DNA of 64,000 nt from Deinococcus aquaedulcis (GTDB taxonomy: Bacteria; Deinococcota; Deinococci; Deinococcales; Deinococcaceae). Of this stretch, positions 1-8,959 are shown piece after piece (the first letter of the stretch is position 1; every line of letters starts with the position of its first letter). The notes beneath the pieces were generated by a model. It was not told the origin of the DNA. It worked only from the letters and a program-made list of their open reading frames with translations, and did not search any database. The stretch is from positions 62,001 through 126,000 of the forward strand of contig NZ_JAHRBL010000008.1 of the NCBI RefSeq assembly GCF_019693445.1, in the 5' to 3' direction. The translations under genes were made by a program, and so were the position numbers.

Positions 1-175
1 AGCCCTGCTTTTCCAGGCGGTGCAGCGCCGGGTACAGGGTGCCCTCGCGCAGAGAGAAGTAGCCGTCGGTGGCGGCCTGCACGTCGGCGATGATCTGGCC
101 GCCGTAGCGGGGGCCATGCTCCAGGCTGGCCAGGAGAAGCAGGTCGAGGTGGCCTTTGAGTTGCTGCGCGTCCAT
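1..175 (-). CDS. PadR family transcriptional regulator (3' part outside window)
   Basis: The visible 58 residues begin MDAQQLKGHLDLLLL and contain GPRYGGQIIADV and LREGTLYPALHRLEKQG, the winged-helix core of PadR regulators. PadR proteins are usually about 110 residues; the C-terminal half runs off the left edge. The start is the ATG at 173-175, preceded on the minus strand by the Shine-Dalgarno sequence AAAGGAG. The target cannot be told because the downstream genes are outside the window. Confidence 0.85.
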   Translation of the reverse strand, partial: MDAQQLKGHLDLLLLASLEHGPRYGGQIIADVQAATDGYFSLREGTLYPALHRLEKQG

Positions 176-301
176 AGAGCTCCTTTCCGGGACTGCTAGG
201 GCAGCCTCGGTTTCCGATGTGCTGGCATCGTAAAGCGAGGGGCATCGGGATGCAAGGGCAAGTGACCGCGCACAGAAGTGTGACCGGTGACCCTCAACGC
301 G

Positions 302-544
302 TTACTGCGGCTGGCGCTGGTCCAGCACCTGAAAGGTCCAGGCGCGCACGCCTTCAGGGACCGGCAGCGGCGGCACCTCGCCGGCCCAGCGGCTGGCCAC
401 CAGGGTCAGGGCGGGTTGCCCGGGGCTGAGCAGCAGCTCCGCGCCCAGAAAGCCGGGCTGCGCGGGCAGCGCGTCCAGTAAGCCATGCAGGGCCGCGCGG
501 GCGGCGTCGCCCTGACCCTCGGCGTAGTGCACCCAGGCGCTCAT
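302..544 (-). CDS. Small antibiotic-biosynthesis-monooxygenase (ABM)-like protein
   Basis: This 80-residue protein begins MSAWVHYAEGQG. Its segment GFLGAELLLSPGQPALTLVASRW resembles the core strands of ABM-domain proteins, small ferredoxin-like dimers that include heme-degrading and quinol monooxygenases. Its ATG overlaps the stop of the upstream peptidase gene (ATGA, 541-544), so translation is probably coupled. The length fits one ABM domain, but no catalytic residue can be fixed by eye. Family assignment is tentative; the reading frame is well supported by the overlap. Confidence 0.55.
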   Translation of the reverse strand: MSAWVHYAEGQGDAARAALHGLLDALPAQPGFLGAELLLSPGQPALTLVASRWAGEVPPLPVPEGVRAWTFQVLDQRQPQ

Positions 545-1392
545 GGGTAGAAGCTGAGGGGATCGCGCGGCGTCCAGCTTTCGCCCGGGCCCCAGCGCAA
601 GTAGGTGCCGAAATGCAGGTGGGGGCCGGTGCTGCGCCCCGTGTCGCCCACCCGGCCCACCGCCTGCCCCTGCACCACGGGTTCGCCCGCACGCACCAGC
701 GTGGCACTCAGGTGGGCGTAGCGGGTGACCCAGCCGCCCTCGTGCTGCAGCACCACGGTCCAGCCCCAGCCCCGGGCAAAGTCGGCGCGGGCTTCGAGCA
801 CTCGCCCGGCGCGGGCCGCCACCACAGGCGTGCCCACCGGCGCGCTGATGTCTATGCCGTAGTGCATTTCCCGCTCGCCCAGCAGTTCGCGCTCGCCATA
901 CCCGCTGCTGACGCGGTGGTGGCCCACCACCGGCCACACCCACTGGCCCCGGCCACTGCTGGCGGTGCGGACCACGGCGCCCCCGCTGGTCCTGGCGGGT
1001 GCGGCTACGCTGCCCCGCGCCGGAATCTTCAGCTTGGCCCCGGCCCACACGGCCCGGCCCCCCTTGTACTGCGGGTTGGCCTGTAGCAGCGCCCCCAGGC
1101 TCACCCCGGCGCGCGCCGCGATGCTGCTCAGAGTCTCGCCCGGCGCCACGGTGTAGGCGCGGCCGGGGGTGGGGCGCTCGGGCACGGTTAAGACCCAGCC
1201 GGCCTGCAGCGCGCCGCCGCGCAGCCTGGGGTTGGCCGCCTGCACCTGGGCCGTGCTCAGACCGTACCGGGCGGCAATGCCACTGAGGGTATCGCCGGGC
1301 TTCACGCGGTAAGACGCGGCCCCGGCCACGGTGCCCAGCAGCAGCAGGCCCACCATGAAGAAAGGCTTCACGCCGCGTAGCATAGGTCTCAT
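541..1392 (-). CDS. LysM-domain M23 family metallopeptidase (murein hydrolase)
   Basis: The 283-residue protein has a hydrophobic signal segment (FFMVGLLLLGTVAGAA), then two LysM peptidoglycan-binding repeats, each starting with YRVKPGDTLSGIAARYG or YTVAPGETLSSIAARAG. The C-terminal M23 domain has the zinc ligands in HYGIDIS (HxxxD) and GPHLHFG. It probably cuts peptidoglycan cross-bridges outside the cell or acts as an amidase activator. The start is the ATG at 1390-1392; ATG 1381-1383 is an alternative, three residues shorter. A longer open frame reaching 2400 is antisense shadow over truA. The next gene overlaps by ATGA. Confidence 0.9.
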   Translation of the reverse strand: MRPMLRGVKPFFMVGLLLLGTVAGAASYRVKPGDTLSGIAARYGLSTAQVQAANPRLRGGALQAGWVLTVPERPTPGRAYTVAPGETLSSIAARAGVSLGALLQANPQYKGGRAVWAGAKLKIPARGSVAAPARTSGGAVVRTASSGRGQWVWPVVGHHRVSSGYGERELLGEREMHYGIDISAPVGTPVVAARAGRVLEARADFARGWGWTVVLQHEGGWVTRYAHLSATLVRAGEPVVQGQAVGRVGDTGRSTGPHLHFGTYLRWGPGESWTPRDPLSFYP

Positions 1393-1437
1393 GCCCGCCG
1401 CGCACCGTGAGAAAGCCCGCGCTTGGCCCTCTTCCCC

Positions 1438-2277
1438 ATGACCCGCTCGCCCGCCCCCCTGTCCCCGGCCTTTCGTCCCCCCGACGGCCACCGCCGCCTT
1501 CGCCTGACCGTGGCCTGGGACGGCGCCCCTTACGCCGGCTGGCAGGCCCAGGCCAACGCCCCCAGCGTGCAGGACACATTGCACGCGGCGTTCGCCGGGC
1601 TGGGTGCCGACCGCTTCCGCCCGGTGGCGGCCGGCCGCACTGACGCCGGGGTGCACGCCGAGGCCATGCCCGTGCATGTGGACGTGCCCGGGACCTTCCG
1701 CGTGCCCCCGGAGCGGCTGGCCCGCGCGCTGAATGCGTGGCTGCCGCCGACGGTGGCGGTGCTGGACGCCCAGCCTGCCCCCTCTGGCTTTCACGCCCGC
1801 TTTTCGTGCCTGGAGCGGCGCTATGTCTACCGCCTGTGGTGCGCGCCGCAGCGCCATCCGCTGTGGGCGGGTCGGGCGCTGCATGTGCCGCCGGCCCTGG
1901 ACGTGGCGGCCATGAACGCCGCCGCGCAGGCCCTGACCGGCACCCATGACTTCGCCGCCTTTGCCACCCAGGAAGACCGCCAGACCGTGCGCGAGCTGCG
2001 GCACCTGACCGTGGTGCCCGGGGTCGCCCCAGACGGGGCCGGGCTCTGGGTCATTCACGTCCACGGCGAAAGCTTCTTGCGCCACATGGTGCGCGGGCTG
2101 GTGGGCACCCTGCTGCTGGTGGGGCAGGGCAAGCTGGACCCGGCCGGGGTGCAGGGCATCTTGCACAGCCGCCAGCGTGCGCAGGCGGGGGCGAACGTGG
2201 CGGCCAGCGGGCTCTACTTCGCGGGCGCGCTTTACCCCGGAGACCCGGCCAGCACCACCACCCGTTCCTCGCGGTAG
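1438..2277 (+). CDS. truA: tRNA pseudouridine(38-40) synthase TruA
   Basis: TruA converts uridines 38-40 in the anticodon arm of tRNAs to pseudouridine. The protein has the AYAGWQ-like motif APYAGWQAQ, the catalytic aspartate in GRTDAGVHA, and the C-terminal [19 protein letters not shown] motif of the family. I start at ATG 1438; a TTG at 1423 in frame would add five residues. It is divergent from the peptidase gene (45 bp between starts). Its last 46 bases overlap the 3' end of the convergent methyltransferase gene, so the two genes lie tail to tail. Confidence 0.93.
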   Translation: MTRSPAPLSPAFRPPDGHRRLRLTVAWDGAPYAGWQAQANAPSVQDTLHAAFAGLGADRFRPVAAGRTDAGVHAEAMPVHVDVPGTFRVPPERLARALNAWLPPTVAVLDAQPAPSGFHARFSCLERRYVYRLWCAPQRHPLWAGRALHVPPALDVAAMNAAAQALTGTHDFAAFATQEDRQTVRELRHLTVVPGVAPDGAGLWVIHVHGESFLRHMVRGLVGTLLLVGQGKLDPAGVQGILHSRQRAQAGANVAASGLYFAGALYPGDPASTTTRSSR

Positions 2278-2891
2278 AGGAGGCCCTGGGGCCCGGCCTG
2301 TGCGTCCCAGTCGCCCAGGCGCCCGGGTTCCTGCATCCAGGCGCAGCGCGTGGCCCAGTCTTCGCGGGTGGGCACACGCGCCTGCACACTCACCTGCCAT
2401 TCGCCCAGCACCGGCCAGCCCACCGCCGCCAGCCGTTCAGGCACCTGCGGCACATGCAGCCGGGGCCCCACATACAGAAAGCGGGCGCCCGGGGCCGCCA
2501 GTTCGGGAAGGCGCAGGATGACACTGGTGGGCCCGCGCCGCGACACGATCAGATCGAAAGGGCCCCCCAGGGCTTGGGGCACCTCGCCCTTGCCGTTCCA
2601 GGCCACGAACTCGGCGCCGGGGGCCTGCACCTGGGCCTGGGCCAGAAAGTCTGGGGCCGCGTCGTAGCCCACCCAGCGCGCGGCCAGGGGGCCAAAGCGC
2701 GTAGCGTCCGGGCCGTGGCCGCAGCCCGCTTCCAGCACGCGCGTCTGCGCGGTCAGCTGCCCCATCAGCAGCAGGTCGAAGGTCTGTTCGGGGTCGGGGC
2801 CGTCCAGGGTGCGGGTCCAGGGGTGGCGGTATTCGCCGCGTTCCTGGGCCAGCCGGGCGTACCACGCGGGGGAATGGGGGCGCTCCGTCAC
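2232..2891 (-). CDS. Class I SAM-dependent methyltransferase (substrate unknown)
   Basis: The 219-residue protein has the SAM-binding motif [17 protein letters not shown] and an acidic post-I residue in VGYDAAPDF, then [15 protein letters not shown]-terminal [21 protein letters not shown] resembles small Deinococcus methyltransferases acting on unidentified small molecules. The GTG at 2889-2891 (protein start VTERPHSP) is the chosen start, because a longer frame to 2960 lacks family resemblance. It is convergent with truA and overlaps it by 46 bp. The substrate cannot be inferred from context. Confidence 0.8.
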   Translation of the reverse strand: MTERPHSPAWYARLAQERGEYRHPWTRTLDGPDPEQTFDLLLMGQLTAQTRVLEAGCGHGPDATRFGPLAARWVGYDAAPDFLAQAQVQAPGAEFVAWNGKGEVPQALGGPFDLIVSRRGPTSVILRLPELAAPGARFLYVGPRLHVPQVPERLAAVGWPVLGEWQVSVQARVPTREDWATRCAWMQEPGRLGDWDAQAGPQGLLYREERVVVLAGSPG

Positions 2892-2994
2892 GGCCGCACC
2901 GTACCCTGCGCGGGCCTGGGTGCGCATCGGCCATGAAGCGCAGGCCCGGGTGCCCCTCATGCGGCCCGGCGCGCCTGCCCGTTAGCCTAGGGCC

Positions 2995-3528
2995 ATGCCC
3001 GAACTGGTGGTGTTTCCGGGACCCCGCCTGCCCAAAGACGGCGCCCAGCCCCCGTGGCGCGGCGGGCTGGTGGGCTGCGGCGCCCTGAGCGCGGCGACCC
3101 TGCTGCGTGTGCAGGCCGAGCGGCAGGCTCTGGACCTGCCCCCACGGGACGAGCTGGCTGGCGAACTGGCTGCGTGGCAGGGGGCCTTCCGGGTGCCCCT
3201 GACCGGCGGCTGGCGGGCCACCTGGCCGTGGCGCTGGCTGGGCGGGGTCAACGGCTATCTGGCCGCCCGGAACCTGCCCCTGCGCGCCCGGGGGCTGTGG
3301 GGTGTGCGCCGGGGGCCTGCCTTGGAAGTCCATCTGGAGCGGCTGTTTGCCCAGGGCCTTCCTGTGGTGGGCCTGGAATTCAGCCCCCGGCAGCAGCATT
3401 ACGGGGTGCTGCGCGCCTACCAGCCGGGCGGTGAGCTGCGCGCCGTGCTGAACGCGACGGGCGAGCCCTTGGAGCTGAGCCCCCGCCTGGGCCTGGGCGG
3501 CGTGTTCTGGGTGGAACCTGCGCCCTGA
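2995..3528 (+). CDS. Conserved hypothetical protein
   Basis: The 177-residue protein begins MPELVVFPGPRLPKD. It has no signal peptide, membrane segment or recognisable catalytic motif. It is rich in Leu, Arg, Gly and Trp, with codon use matching its neighbours (strong G/C third positions), which supports a real gene. It ends 8 bp from the convergent methyltransferase at 3536. It is not recognised as any family member. Confidence 0.65.
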   Translation: MPELVVFPGPRLPKDGAQPPWRGGLVGCGALSAATLLRVQAERQALDLPPRDELAGELAAWQGAFRVPLTGGWRATWPWRWLGGVNGYLAARNLPLRARGLWGVRRGPALEVHLERLFAQGLPVVGLEFSPRQQHYGVLRAYQPGGELRAVLNATGEPLELSPRLGLGGVFWVEPAP

Positions 3529-3535
3529 TCCAACT

Positions 3536-4354
3536 TCACGGAGCAGCGCTTGAGGCCGGCACGGTGCCCACCGCCAGCAGATGCGGGCTGATGCCCAGTA
3601 AGGCCGGGTCACGCTCCACCTGCCGCAGCGCCCGCAGGATCCCCGCGCGCCGGGCGGGGTCGGCCAGCGCCTGTTCGGGGTCGCGCAGCAGGTTCGTAGG
3701 CCCTTCAATGGCCAGCACCTCCACCCCCGCAAAGCCAGCAGCCTGCACTTCAGCGGCCAGTTCTTGCGGGTGGTGAAAATAGGCAGTGGTAAAGAAGCCG
3801 GGGCGGCCTTCTGGGTTGTGGTAGACGCCCGTTTCGTAGGCGGTTTCCCGGATGGACCGGGCGTAGGCCTCATCTATGTCCAGGCGCGAGAAGTCGCCCG
3901 CTATGGCGGCGGCCCGCGAGATGGCCGCCACCAGCACCCGCCCACCCGGCTTCAGCACCCGGCGCGCTTCGGCCAGGGCCTGGGCCCGGTCGGCCTCTGC
4001 GGGCAGGTGGTACAGCGGGCCCAGCAGCAGCGCGGCGTCGGCCTCTTCGTCTGGGTAGGGCAGCCTCCGCGCGTCCCCCAGCGTCACCGAAGCCAGCCCC
4101 GCCAGCGTGGGATCGGCGCGCAGCCGTTCGACATGCCCTGGCATGGCGTCCAGCGCGTGCACCACGTACCCCTGCCCCAGCAGTTCCCGTGCATAGGCGC
4201 CTGCCCCAGCCCCCACATCCACCACCGTGGCCGGCGCCGGCGGCAACAACCGGCCCAGTAACTCCACTGTCCGCACGAATTCCACCGTGCCCAGCCCGCG
4301 CGTTAAACGGTCATGCTCCCGGTCCTGCCCGTAATACGCGCTGATCTCGGTCAT
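3536..4354 (-). CDS. Class I SAM-dependent methyltransferase
   Basis: The 272-residue protein starts MTEISAYYGQDREHDRL. It carries motif I VVDVGAGAGAYARELL, the acidic residue in VHALDAMPGH, and the post-motif DADAALLLGPLYHL segment of UbiE/Methyltransf_11-type enzymes. The C-terminal half has PEGRPGFFTTAYFHHPQELAAEVQAAGF, seen in small-molecule methyltransferases. ATG 4352-4354 is chosen; the open frame continues to 4489 with unrelated sequence. The substrate is unknown. Confidence 0.82.
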   Translation of the reverse strand: MTEISAYYGQDREHDRLTRGLGTVEFVRTVELLGRLLPPAPATVVDVGAGAGAYARELLGQGYVVHALDAMPGHVERLRADPTLAGLASVTLGDARRLPYPDEEADAALLLGPLYHLPAEADRAQALAEARRVLKPGGRVLVAAISRAAAIAGDFSRLDIDEAYARSIRETAYETGVYHNPEGRPGFFTTAYFHHPQELAAEVQAAGFAGVEVLAIEGPTNLLRDPEQALADPARRAGILRALRQVERDPALLGISPHLLAVGTVPASSAAP

Positions 4355-4691
4355 GCAGCAGCCTAGAGGAGACCACCCCCCAAAGACCTGCGCCGGGTGG
4401 CTTATGCCTTCAGAGAGAAAAGAGGTCAGCCAATGCCGTGAGAGCTTTGGCCCATGTTCTAAAAAGTAGAACTTTCGGGCCCACACCAAGTTGCCAGTGC
4501 CCCGCTACCGCCCAGGTCCAGCCGAGGCCGTCGTGCCCGAAGGGCGCGGGCCATTGCGCTGGGGCGGAGGCTGGCGTCGAAGCCGGACACGTCAACGGAT
4601 AGAGCGAACCCGCCAACATCAGTAAAAACTCTTGCCCAGTGCGAACGTTTGCTCCCCCTGCCCCTCTGGGGTAGGGGGCTGGGGGGTGGGG
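4355..4691. other. Intergenic region with GC-rich inverted repeat next to queC stop
   Basis: No gene is supported in these 337 bases. The right end holds an inverted repeat whose left arm GGGGGTGGGG (4682-4691) pairs with CCCCACCCCC (4710-4719), so a 10-bp stem with an 18-nt loop spans the queC stop codon. It could act as a 3' stabilising or termination structure for the que operon. The part near 4355-4500 should contain the methyltransferase promoter, but I see no clear -35/-10 pair. Confidence 0.5.
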
Positions 4692-5387
4692 CTACTGCGA
4701 GAAACCGAACCCCACCCCCGTCGCCAGCTCGGGGTACCCCGCCTCCACCAACGCCCTATCCCGAATCCGGCAAGAATCACACACCCCACACGGCTCCGCC
4801 CCCCCCTGATAGCAGCTCCACGTCACCGCCACCGGCACCCCGACCTCCAGCGCCGCCCGCACAATGTCCACCTTGGTCATGTGCACCAGCGGCGCACAGA
4901 GCACCGCCCCACGCCCTTCCAGCCCCGCCTTCGTGGCCAGGTCCGCCAGCGTTTGAAACGCCGCCAGATACTCCGGGCGGCAGTCGGGATAGCCGCTGTA
5001 ATCCACGGCGTTGATCCCCAGAAACAGCCGCTCGGCCCCCATCGCCTCGGCCAGACTGAGCCCCACCGCAATGAACACGGTGTTGCGCCCCGGGACGTAG
5101 GTGGGCGGAATCACGCCGTCCTCGGTGCCATCGGTGGGCACGGCGATGGTGTCGTCGGTCAGGGCGCTGCCCCCGAACGACCCGATGTTGATGTCAATCA
5201 CGCGGTGCTGGGCCCCAAAGTGCTGTGCCACCTGGGCGGCGCGCTCCAGTTCCACAGTGTGGCGCTGGCCGTAGCGGAAAGACAGGGCGGTGCAGGCGTA
5301 GCCGTCCCGGGTGGCCAGGCCCAGCACGGTGCTGGAATCCAGGCCGCCGGAAAGCAGCACCACGGCGCGTTTGGCGGGTTCGGTCAT
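4692..5387 (-). CDS. queC: 7-cyano-7-deazaguanine synthase QueC
   Basis: QueC makes preQ0 from 7-carboxy-7-deazaguanine with ammonia and ATP, a step toward queuosine in tRNA. The 231-residue protein has the PP-loop [15 protein letters not shown] near its N-terminus and a C-terminal zinc site [19 protein letters not shown] with four cysteines. It starts at ATG 5385-5387. It is the last gene of the queF-queD-queE-queC operon, 2 bp after queE. Length and motifs are complete. Confidence 0.96.
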   Translation of the reverse strand: MTEPAKRAVVLLSGGLDSSTVLGLATRDGYACTALSFRYGQRHTVELERAAQVAQHFGAQHRVIDINIGSFGGSALTDDTIAVPTDGTEDGVIPPTYVPGRNTVFIAVGLSLAEAMGAERLFLGINAVDYSGYPDCRPEYLAAFQTLADLATKAGLEGRGAVLCAPLVHMTKVDIVRAALEVGVPVAVTWSCYQGGAEPCGVCDSCRIRDRALVEAGYPELATGVGFGFSQ

Positions 5388-5389
5388 GG

Positions 5390-6082
5390 TCAGTACCCCA
5401 GGGCGGGATTGCCGCCCAGCGGAATGAGGCGTCGGTCGCTGCCCGCGTCCAGTTCGTCGGCGCGGTACAGCTTGTGCATCTGGTAGCCCGCGCGCAGGCG
5501 GGGGTTGGTCTTCACCGCTTCGGTAATCGCGTTCAGCACGGCCGCGTCCCGGTCGCGCGCCCGGCTCCATTCGGGGTGCAGCCAGATCACGGCGTCGTCC
5601 CGCAGGCCGGTCAGCGTGGCCAGCCCCGCCGCGATATCGCCGGCCTCCTGCACGATGAGCTTTACTTCGTCGGCGCGGGCCACCACGCTGGGCTCGGGCC
5701 ATTGCCCGAACGGCTTGGGCGAGAGGGTCACCCAGTCCAGCTCGCCACGCAGGGGGGCAATGCCGCTGGTTTCCAGGTGAACGCGGCGCCCCAGCGCGTG
5801 CAGGGCGTCGGTGAGGTGCGCCAAGTCAAACAGAATGGGCTCACCTCCGGTGATCACCACGACGGCGCCGTCCGGGCTCTCGGCGCGCACGAGGTCCGCC
5901 AGGGCCGGCGCCCCCAGCAGCGTGACCCCCTGGGGCCGGAACGCCGGGTGCCAGGTGCCGGCACTGTCGCACCACGGGCAGGCCTGCGGGCAGCCGTACA
6001 GCCGGATGAAGTAGGCCGCCCGCCCCAGATGCACCCCCTCGCCCTGCCAGGTGTAGAAGCGCTCGTAGATGGGGTACTTCAT
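5390..6082 (-). CDS. queE: 7-carboxy-7-deazaguanine synthase QueE (radical SAM)
   Basis: QueE converts 6-carboxytetrahydropterin to 7-carboxy-7-deazaguanine. The radical-SAM iron-sulfur site is visible as CPQACPWC (CX3CX2C) near residue 32-39, followed by the SAM-binding [11 protein letters not shown] motif. The protein is 230 residues, typical of the family. Its ATG overlaps the queD stop (ATGA, 6079-6082), showing translational coupling inside the queuosine-precursor operon. Confidence 0.95.
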   Translation of the reverse strand: MKYPIYERFYTWQGEGVHLGRAAYFIRLYGCPQACPWCDSAGTWHPAFRPQGVTLLGAPALADLVRAESPDGAVVVITGGEPILFDLAHLTDALHALGRRVHLETSGIAPLRGELDWVTLSPKPFGQWPEPSVVARADEVKLIVQEAGDIAAGLATLTGLRDDAVIWLHPEWSRARDRDAAVLNAITEAVKTNPRLRAGYQMHKLYRADELDAGSDRRLIPLGGNPALGY

Positions 6083-6489
6083 TCCCAGTACTCGCAGCAG
6101 CTGTCCGGGGTTTCCCACAGCGTGACGCGCAGTTTCAGGTCTGCGCCGTCGTCCCCGTCCGGCAGGTCCGTGCGCACCCGCGCCAGGGTGTGGCGGTGCA
6201 GGTAGGCGGCAATCACCTCGGCGGTGGTGTCGTCCCCCAGTTCGGGCAGGTCGTTCAGGAAGGCGTGGTCCAGGCCGCCGGCCTCCACATCTTTCTTGGC
6301 CCACTTCAGGGTCTTGAAGTCGGCCACCATGACCGCGCGCTTCACATGGGCACTGGGGCGCAGCCGCTCGCTGGTCAGTGCCAGGCGCACGCGGTAGGTG
6401 TGGCCGTGCAGGCGCCCGCAGGGGCCGTCGTAGCCCACGATCACGTGCGCCGAGTCGAAGGTGAACTCGGTCGTCAGGGTCCAGGGCAT
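6079..6489 (-). CDS. queD: 6-carboxytetrahydropterin synthase QueD
   Basis: QueD converts dihydroneopterin triphosphate to 6-carboxytetrahydropterin, the entry to the deazapurine pathway. The 136-residue protein shows the zinc-ligand histidines in FTFDSAH-type EFTFDSAHVI and LHGHTYRV, and the catalytic cysteine in GPCGRLHGH. It starts one base after queF ends and overlaps queE by ATGA. The enzyme making its substrate (GTP cyclohydrolase, folE) is not in this operon. Confidence 0.94.
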   Translation of the reverse strand: MPWTLTTEFTFDSAHVIVGYDGPCGRLHGHTYRVRLALTSERLRPSAHVKRAVMVADFKTLKWAKKDVEAGGLDHAFLNDLPELGDDTTAEVIAAYLHRHTLARVRTDLPDGDDGADLKLRVTLWETPDSCCEYWE

Positions 6490-6490
6490 C

Positions 6491-6958
6491 TCAGCGGGCC
6501 TGGTGGTCGGGGGCCACGTAGCGCACGGTGCAGATGGTGTTCAGGCCGCCGCGCATGCCGTAGTCGCAGCGGAGCTCCATGCGCAGGGGATTCAGCAGCG
6601 CCACCAGATCGGCCAGCACGCGCCGGGTGGCGTGCTCGTGGTAGATGCCCACAAAGCGGTAGCTGGTGAGGTAGTACTTCAGGCTTTTCAGCTCCACGCA
6701 GGTTTCGCGCGGCAGGTAGCGGATTTCCAGCCGTCCAAAGTCCGGCAGGCCGCTCCAGGGGCAGACCGGGCTGAACTCGTCGGTCACGATTTCAATTTGC
6801 ATGGGCTCGCCGGGGTAGCGCACGGGGTCGTCCTCGCGCACGTATGGGAAGGTGCCCAGCACGGCCACGTCAATGGCGTCCAGGCCCTGCACGTCGTAGC
6901 GGCGGTCAAAGCCGGGGTTCTGGGGTCCGCAGTCGGCCCCGGTGGTCAGGTTGGTCAT
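6491..6958 (-). CDS. queF: NADPH-dependent preQ0 reductase QueF
   Basis: QueF reduces the nitrile of preQ0 to the aminomethyl group of preQ1. The 155-residue short (YkvM-type) form has the catalytic cysteine and QueF motif in ETCVELKSLKYYL and an aspartate-containing C-terminal half. It is the first gene of queF-queD-queE-queC. Its ATG at 6956-6958 lies 43 bp downstream of a perfect 7-bp dyad (7002-7022). Confidence 0.95.
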   Translation of the reverse strand: MTNLTTGADCGPQNPGFDRRYDVQGLDAIDVAVLGTFPYVREDDPVRYPGEPMQIEIVTDEFSPVCPWSGLPDFGRLEIRYLPRETCVELKSLKYYLTSYRFVGIYHEHATRRVLADLVALLNPLRMELRCDYGMRGGLNTICTVRYVAPDHQAR

Positions 6959-7001
6959 GAGGTCTCCCGGTGCAGCCCGCCCGCTTGGTACGGGGGAACT
7001 G

Positions 7002-7022
7002 GGACAACAGCACAGGTTGTCC
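7002..7022. promoter_or_regulatory. Perfect dyad upstream of que operon (candidate operator or leader hairpin)
   Basis: GGACAAC (7002-7008) and GTTGTCC (7016-7022) are exact inverted repeats separated by 7 bases, 43 bp before queF. It could be an operator or an RNA hairpin in the leader. I looked for a preQ1-I riboswitch and did not find its C-rich loop and A-rich tail. Confidence 0.45.
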
Positions 7023-7125
7023 TTGTTGGGAGCCGCCAGCGCCGTGACGGGCGCCGGGCGGGCTCGGGGGCATTATCCGGGGCCAGGGGGCAGAAACCAA
7101 GCAGGGATAGAGAGGCACAGCAAAA

Positions 7126-7152
7126 AGCCCCACCGCAGGGGTGGGGGCTTCT
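7126..7152 (-). terminator. Rho-independent terminator left of the tRNA-Phe remnant
   Basis: On the minus strand AGCCCC(C)AC pairs with GTGGGGCT around a short loop and is followed by TTTTT. It lies directly 3' of the left 69-bp tRNA-Phe repeat. It therefore looks like the terminator that ended the tRNA-Asp/tRNA-Phe transcript before the island inserted. Confidence 0.65.
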
Positions 7153-7154
7153 CG

Positions 7155-7223
<69 letters not shown>

Positions 7224-7596
7224 TTTACCTCGTCCCAGACAGCATATCCTGCTCATTTTGGACTGTCAATCTTGCGTTAGAGCAAATGATTGCTCCAGAA
7301 ATCTCAGCAGGGAGTCGCTACATGAACGGGAGGGATAACACAGCCAGGCCTGCACTCTATGCCTGCAGCCTAGCTTTCAGCCAATTTCTTTTCACCGAAG
7401 GGCGCCACTCGTTGTAGCTTATGGAACAACCTCTTCACGACTTAACTAGCCGCATCATCTCTGTGAACGCCATTCACCGATTCCCCTGTGCGCTCTGCTC
7501 TTGCCCCCTCGGCGCTCACTTCGCCAATCGCCTGCTTGACAAGTATCAACAGCGCCTCATCCGATAGCCCTTAGCGAACTAAACCCGGGGGAGAGA
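7224..7596. other. Left-end island non-coding region
   Basis: These 373 bases are lower in GC than the chromosome and contain no convincing gene. They hold an inverted repeat GAGCAA-ATGA-TTGCTC (7280-7295) followed by CAGAA. The 11-mer TTGCTCCAGAA (7290-7300) recurs inverted near the right end (25777-25787). The region may include integrase binding sites and the promoter of the gene at 7597. Confidence 0.5.
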
Positions 7597-8898
7597 ATGG
7601 CACGCAAAGAAGACGCGAAAGAAGCTCATGATATGCAGCTTGCCGTCCTTTATGAGAGTCAGACGGCAGTGCTGCATCGCTTCTGGAGTACGGGCGAAGT
7701 TGAGTTATGGATTGAAGGCCAAAAGACAGTGAGATTGACGGTGGAGGCGCTTGCCCTGCACAACGTGGAACAAAGAGAAAAACTCTGGTCTCTCGTGGAA
7801 ATCCATTGTCCTGCAAGTCTGGTTCGAAAGAAAAAACGGGCGTTCAAGAACCTTCCTCAGCGAGATGCAGCCAAACTCTCGATCGTCGATCAGGAAATCC
7901 CAGCACCGCGACCAGTGAGGCAAATAGACCTGTACGACGTGGATGGAGGATCACGGCCCCTCAACCGTGAGCCGATGATTTATCTGAAAAAGCCGTGGCG
8001 CGACGGGCAGCTGAAGGTTCAAGGTCTTGTTGCCAGTGGCATGGTTTTGATGGTGGATGGACAGAGGGTCGACGTGGAAGTCGTACTCGGCTTGTACCCG
8101 CAGAAGGCCAAGGGGCTCCGGAGGATGATCTCGAACTTTCGGCAGGAGCAGGGACTGGGAGGGTTCAATCTGCCTCTTCCACCGCGTGGAGAGCTTCCTC
8201 AACAGGGTTTACCTACAGATTTCTTGCCAGCTGCTCTGGCTGATGTGGACGGCGACCTGGGACTCCAGCCCTTCAGGGAACGAGGTCGAGAGGATGCTGT
8301 AGGTGTGTCCGGACAGCCACCAAAGAAGCGTGCATCGGACACAGGTCAACAGAAGCCGCACGTGAGCCGTGCAACTGAGGCCACTGAGGGCACACCAGAG
8401 GTCGAAAGCTTCTTGGGGTCACCACCCTTCAAGGAGCGAAAACGGAGTGCTGATTCGAGCCTGGCGAAACCGGCTCAACGCAAGGCGGAAAAATCCGCAA
8501 GTCAACCAACCCGGACTGCTCAAGTCAATCGCGCTGAGCCACGACGAGACATCAAGAAACCCAAGGGCGCCAGCAACGAACTCATCCGGCTGGTTGATGT
8601 GCGGGTGGGGCGATACCACGTTCAGGGCGTGAGTAAAGACGCTTCCCTGTGGTTGATCAATGGTAGGCAAGGGACCCTCACTGAACTTGCCCGCGATCTC
8701 CCTCATTACTTTTCAGACATCGTGACAAGCTCAAAAGCCGTTATAGGACGCAAGAACTTCGAGCATATCCGCTTGCTTTACGCCAATCTATTCCGCGCAG
8801 CGGAGAAGGCGCAGAAAAGCCGCCTTCAGCCTGTTCGGGAAGAGCGGATTCTTCAGTTCACACGCCCCCTGAACAATCGCGCTCGCTTCGTAAGGTAA
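7597..8898 (+). CDS. Island hypothetical protein, 433 aa, unknown function
   Basis: The protein starts MARKEDAKEAHDMQ after a GGGGGAG ribosome site. Residues 10-200 look folded (mixed strands and helices, LVEIHCPASLVRKKKRAF). Residues about 205-330 are low-complexity and rich in Lys, Arg, Ser, Pro and Glu (probably disordered). A second folded part follows from LIRLVDVRVGRYHV to the basic C-terminus. No signal peptide, transmembrane segment or known catalytic motif is visible, and I do not recognise the family. As the first cargo gene, co-oriented with hsdM 113 bp downstream, it could belong to the defence locus or be independent. Confidence 0.7.
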   Translation: MARKEDAKEAHDMQLAVLYESQTAVLHRFWSTGEVELWIEGQKTVRLTVEALALHNVEQREKLWSLVEIHCPASLVRKKKRAFKNLPQRDAAKLSIVDQEIPAPRPVRQIDLYDVDGGSRPLNREPMIYLKKPWRDGQLKVQGLVASGMVLMVDGQRVDVEVVLGLYPQKAKGLRRMISNFRQEQGLGGFNLPLPPRGELPQQGLPTDFLPAALADVDGDLGLQPFRERGREDAVGVSGQPPKKRASDTGQQKPHVSRATEATEGTPEVESFLGSPPFKERKRSADSSLAKPAQRKAEKSASQPTRTAQVNRAEPRRDIKKPKGASNELIRLVDVRVGRYHVQGVSKDASLWLINGRQGTLTELARDLPHYFSDIVTSSKAVIGRKNFEHIRLLYANLFRAAEKAQKSRLQPVREERILQFTRPLNNRARFVR

Positions 8899-8959
8899 GA
8901 GCGTAACAACGGACGGCCTGCCTTCATCTACACGTGGTCGGCAGCCCCGCTACGCACCG

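Noticed and set aside
302..1579. Long minus-strand frame of 425 codons over the peptidase gene
   Set aside because: Only its last 80 codons, starting at the ATGA overlap (544), look like protein; the rest is shadow of the LysM/M23 gene with Arg/Gly-rich nonsense composition.
6959..7120. preQ1 riboswitch upstream of queF
   Set aside because: No H-type pseudoknot pattern or A-rich tail could be seen; only a simple dyad is present.
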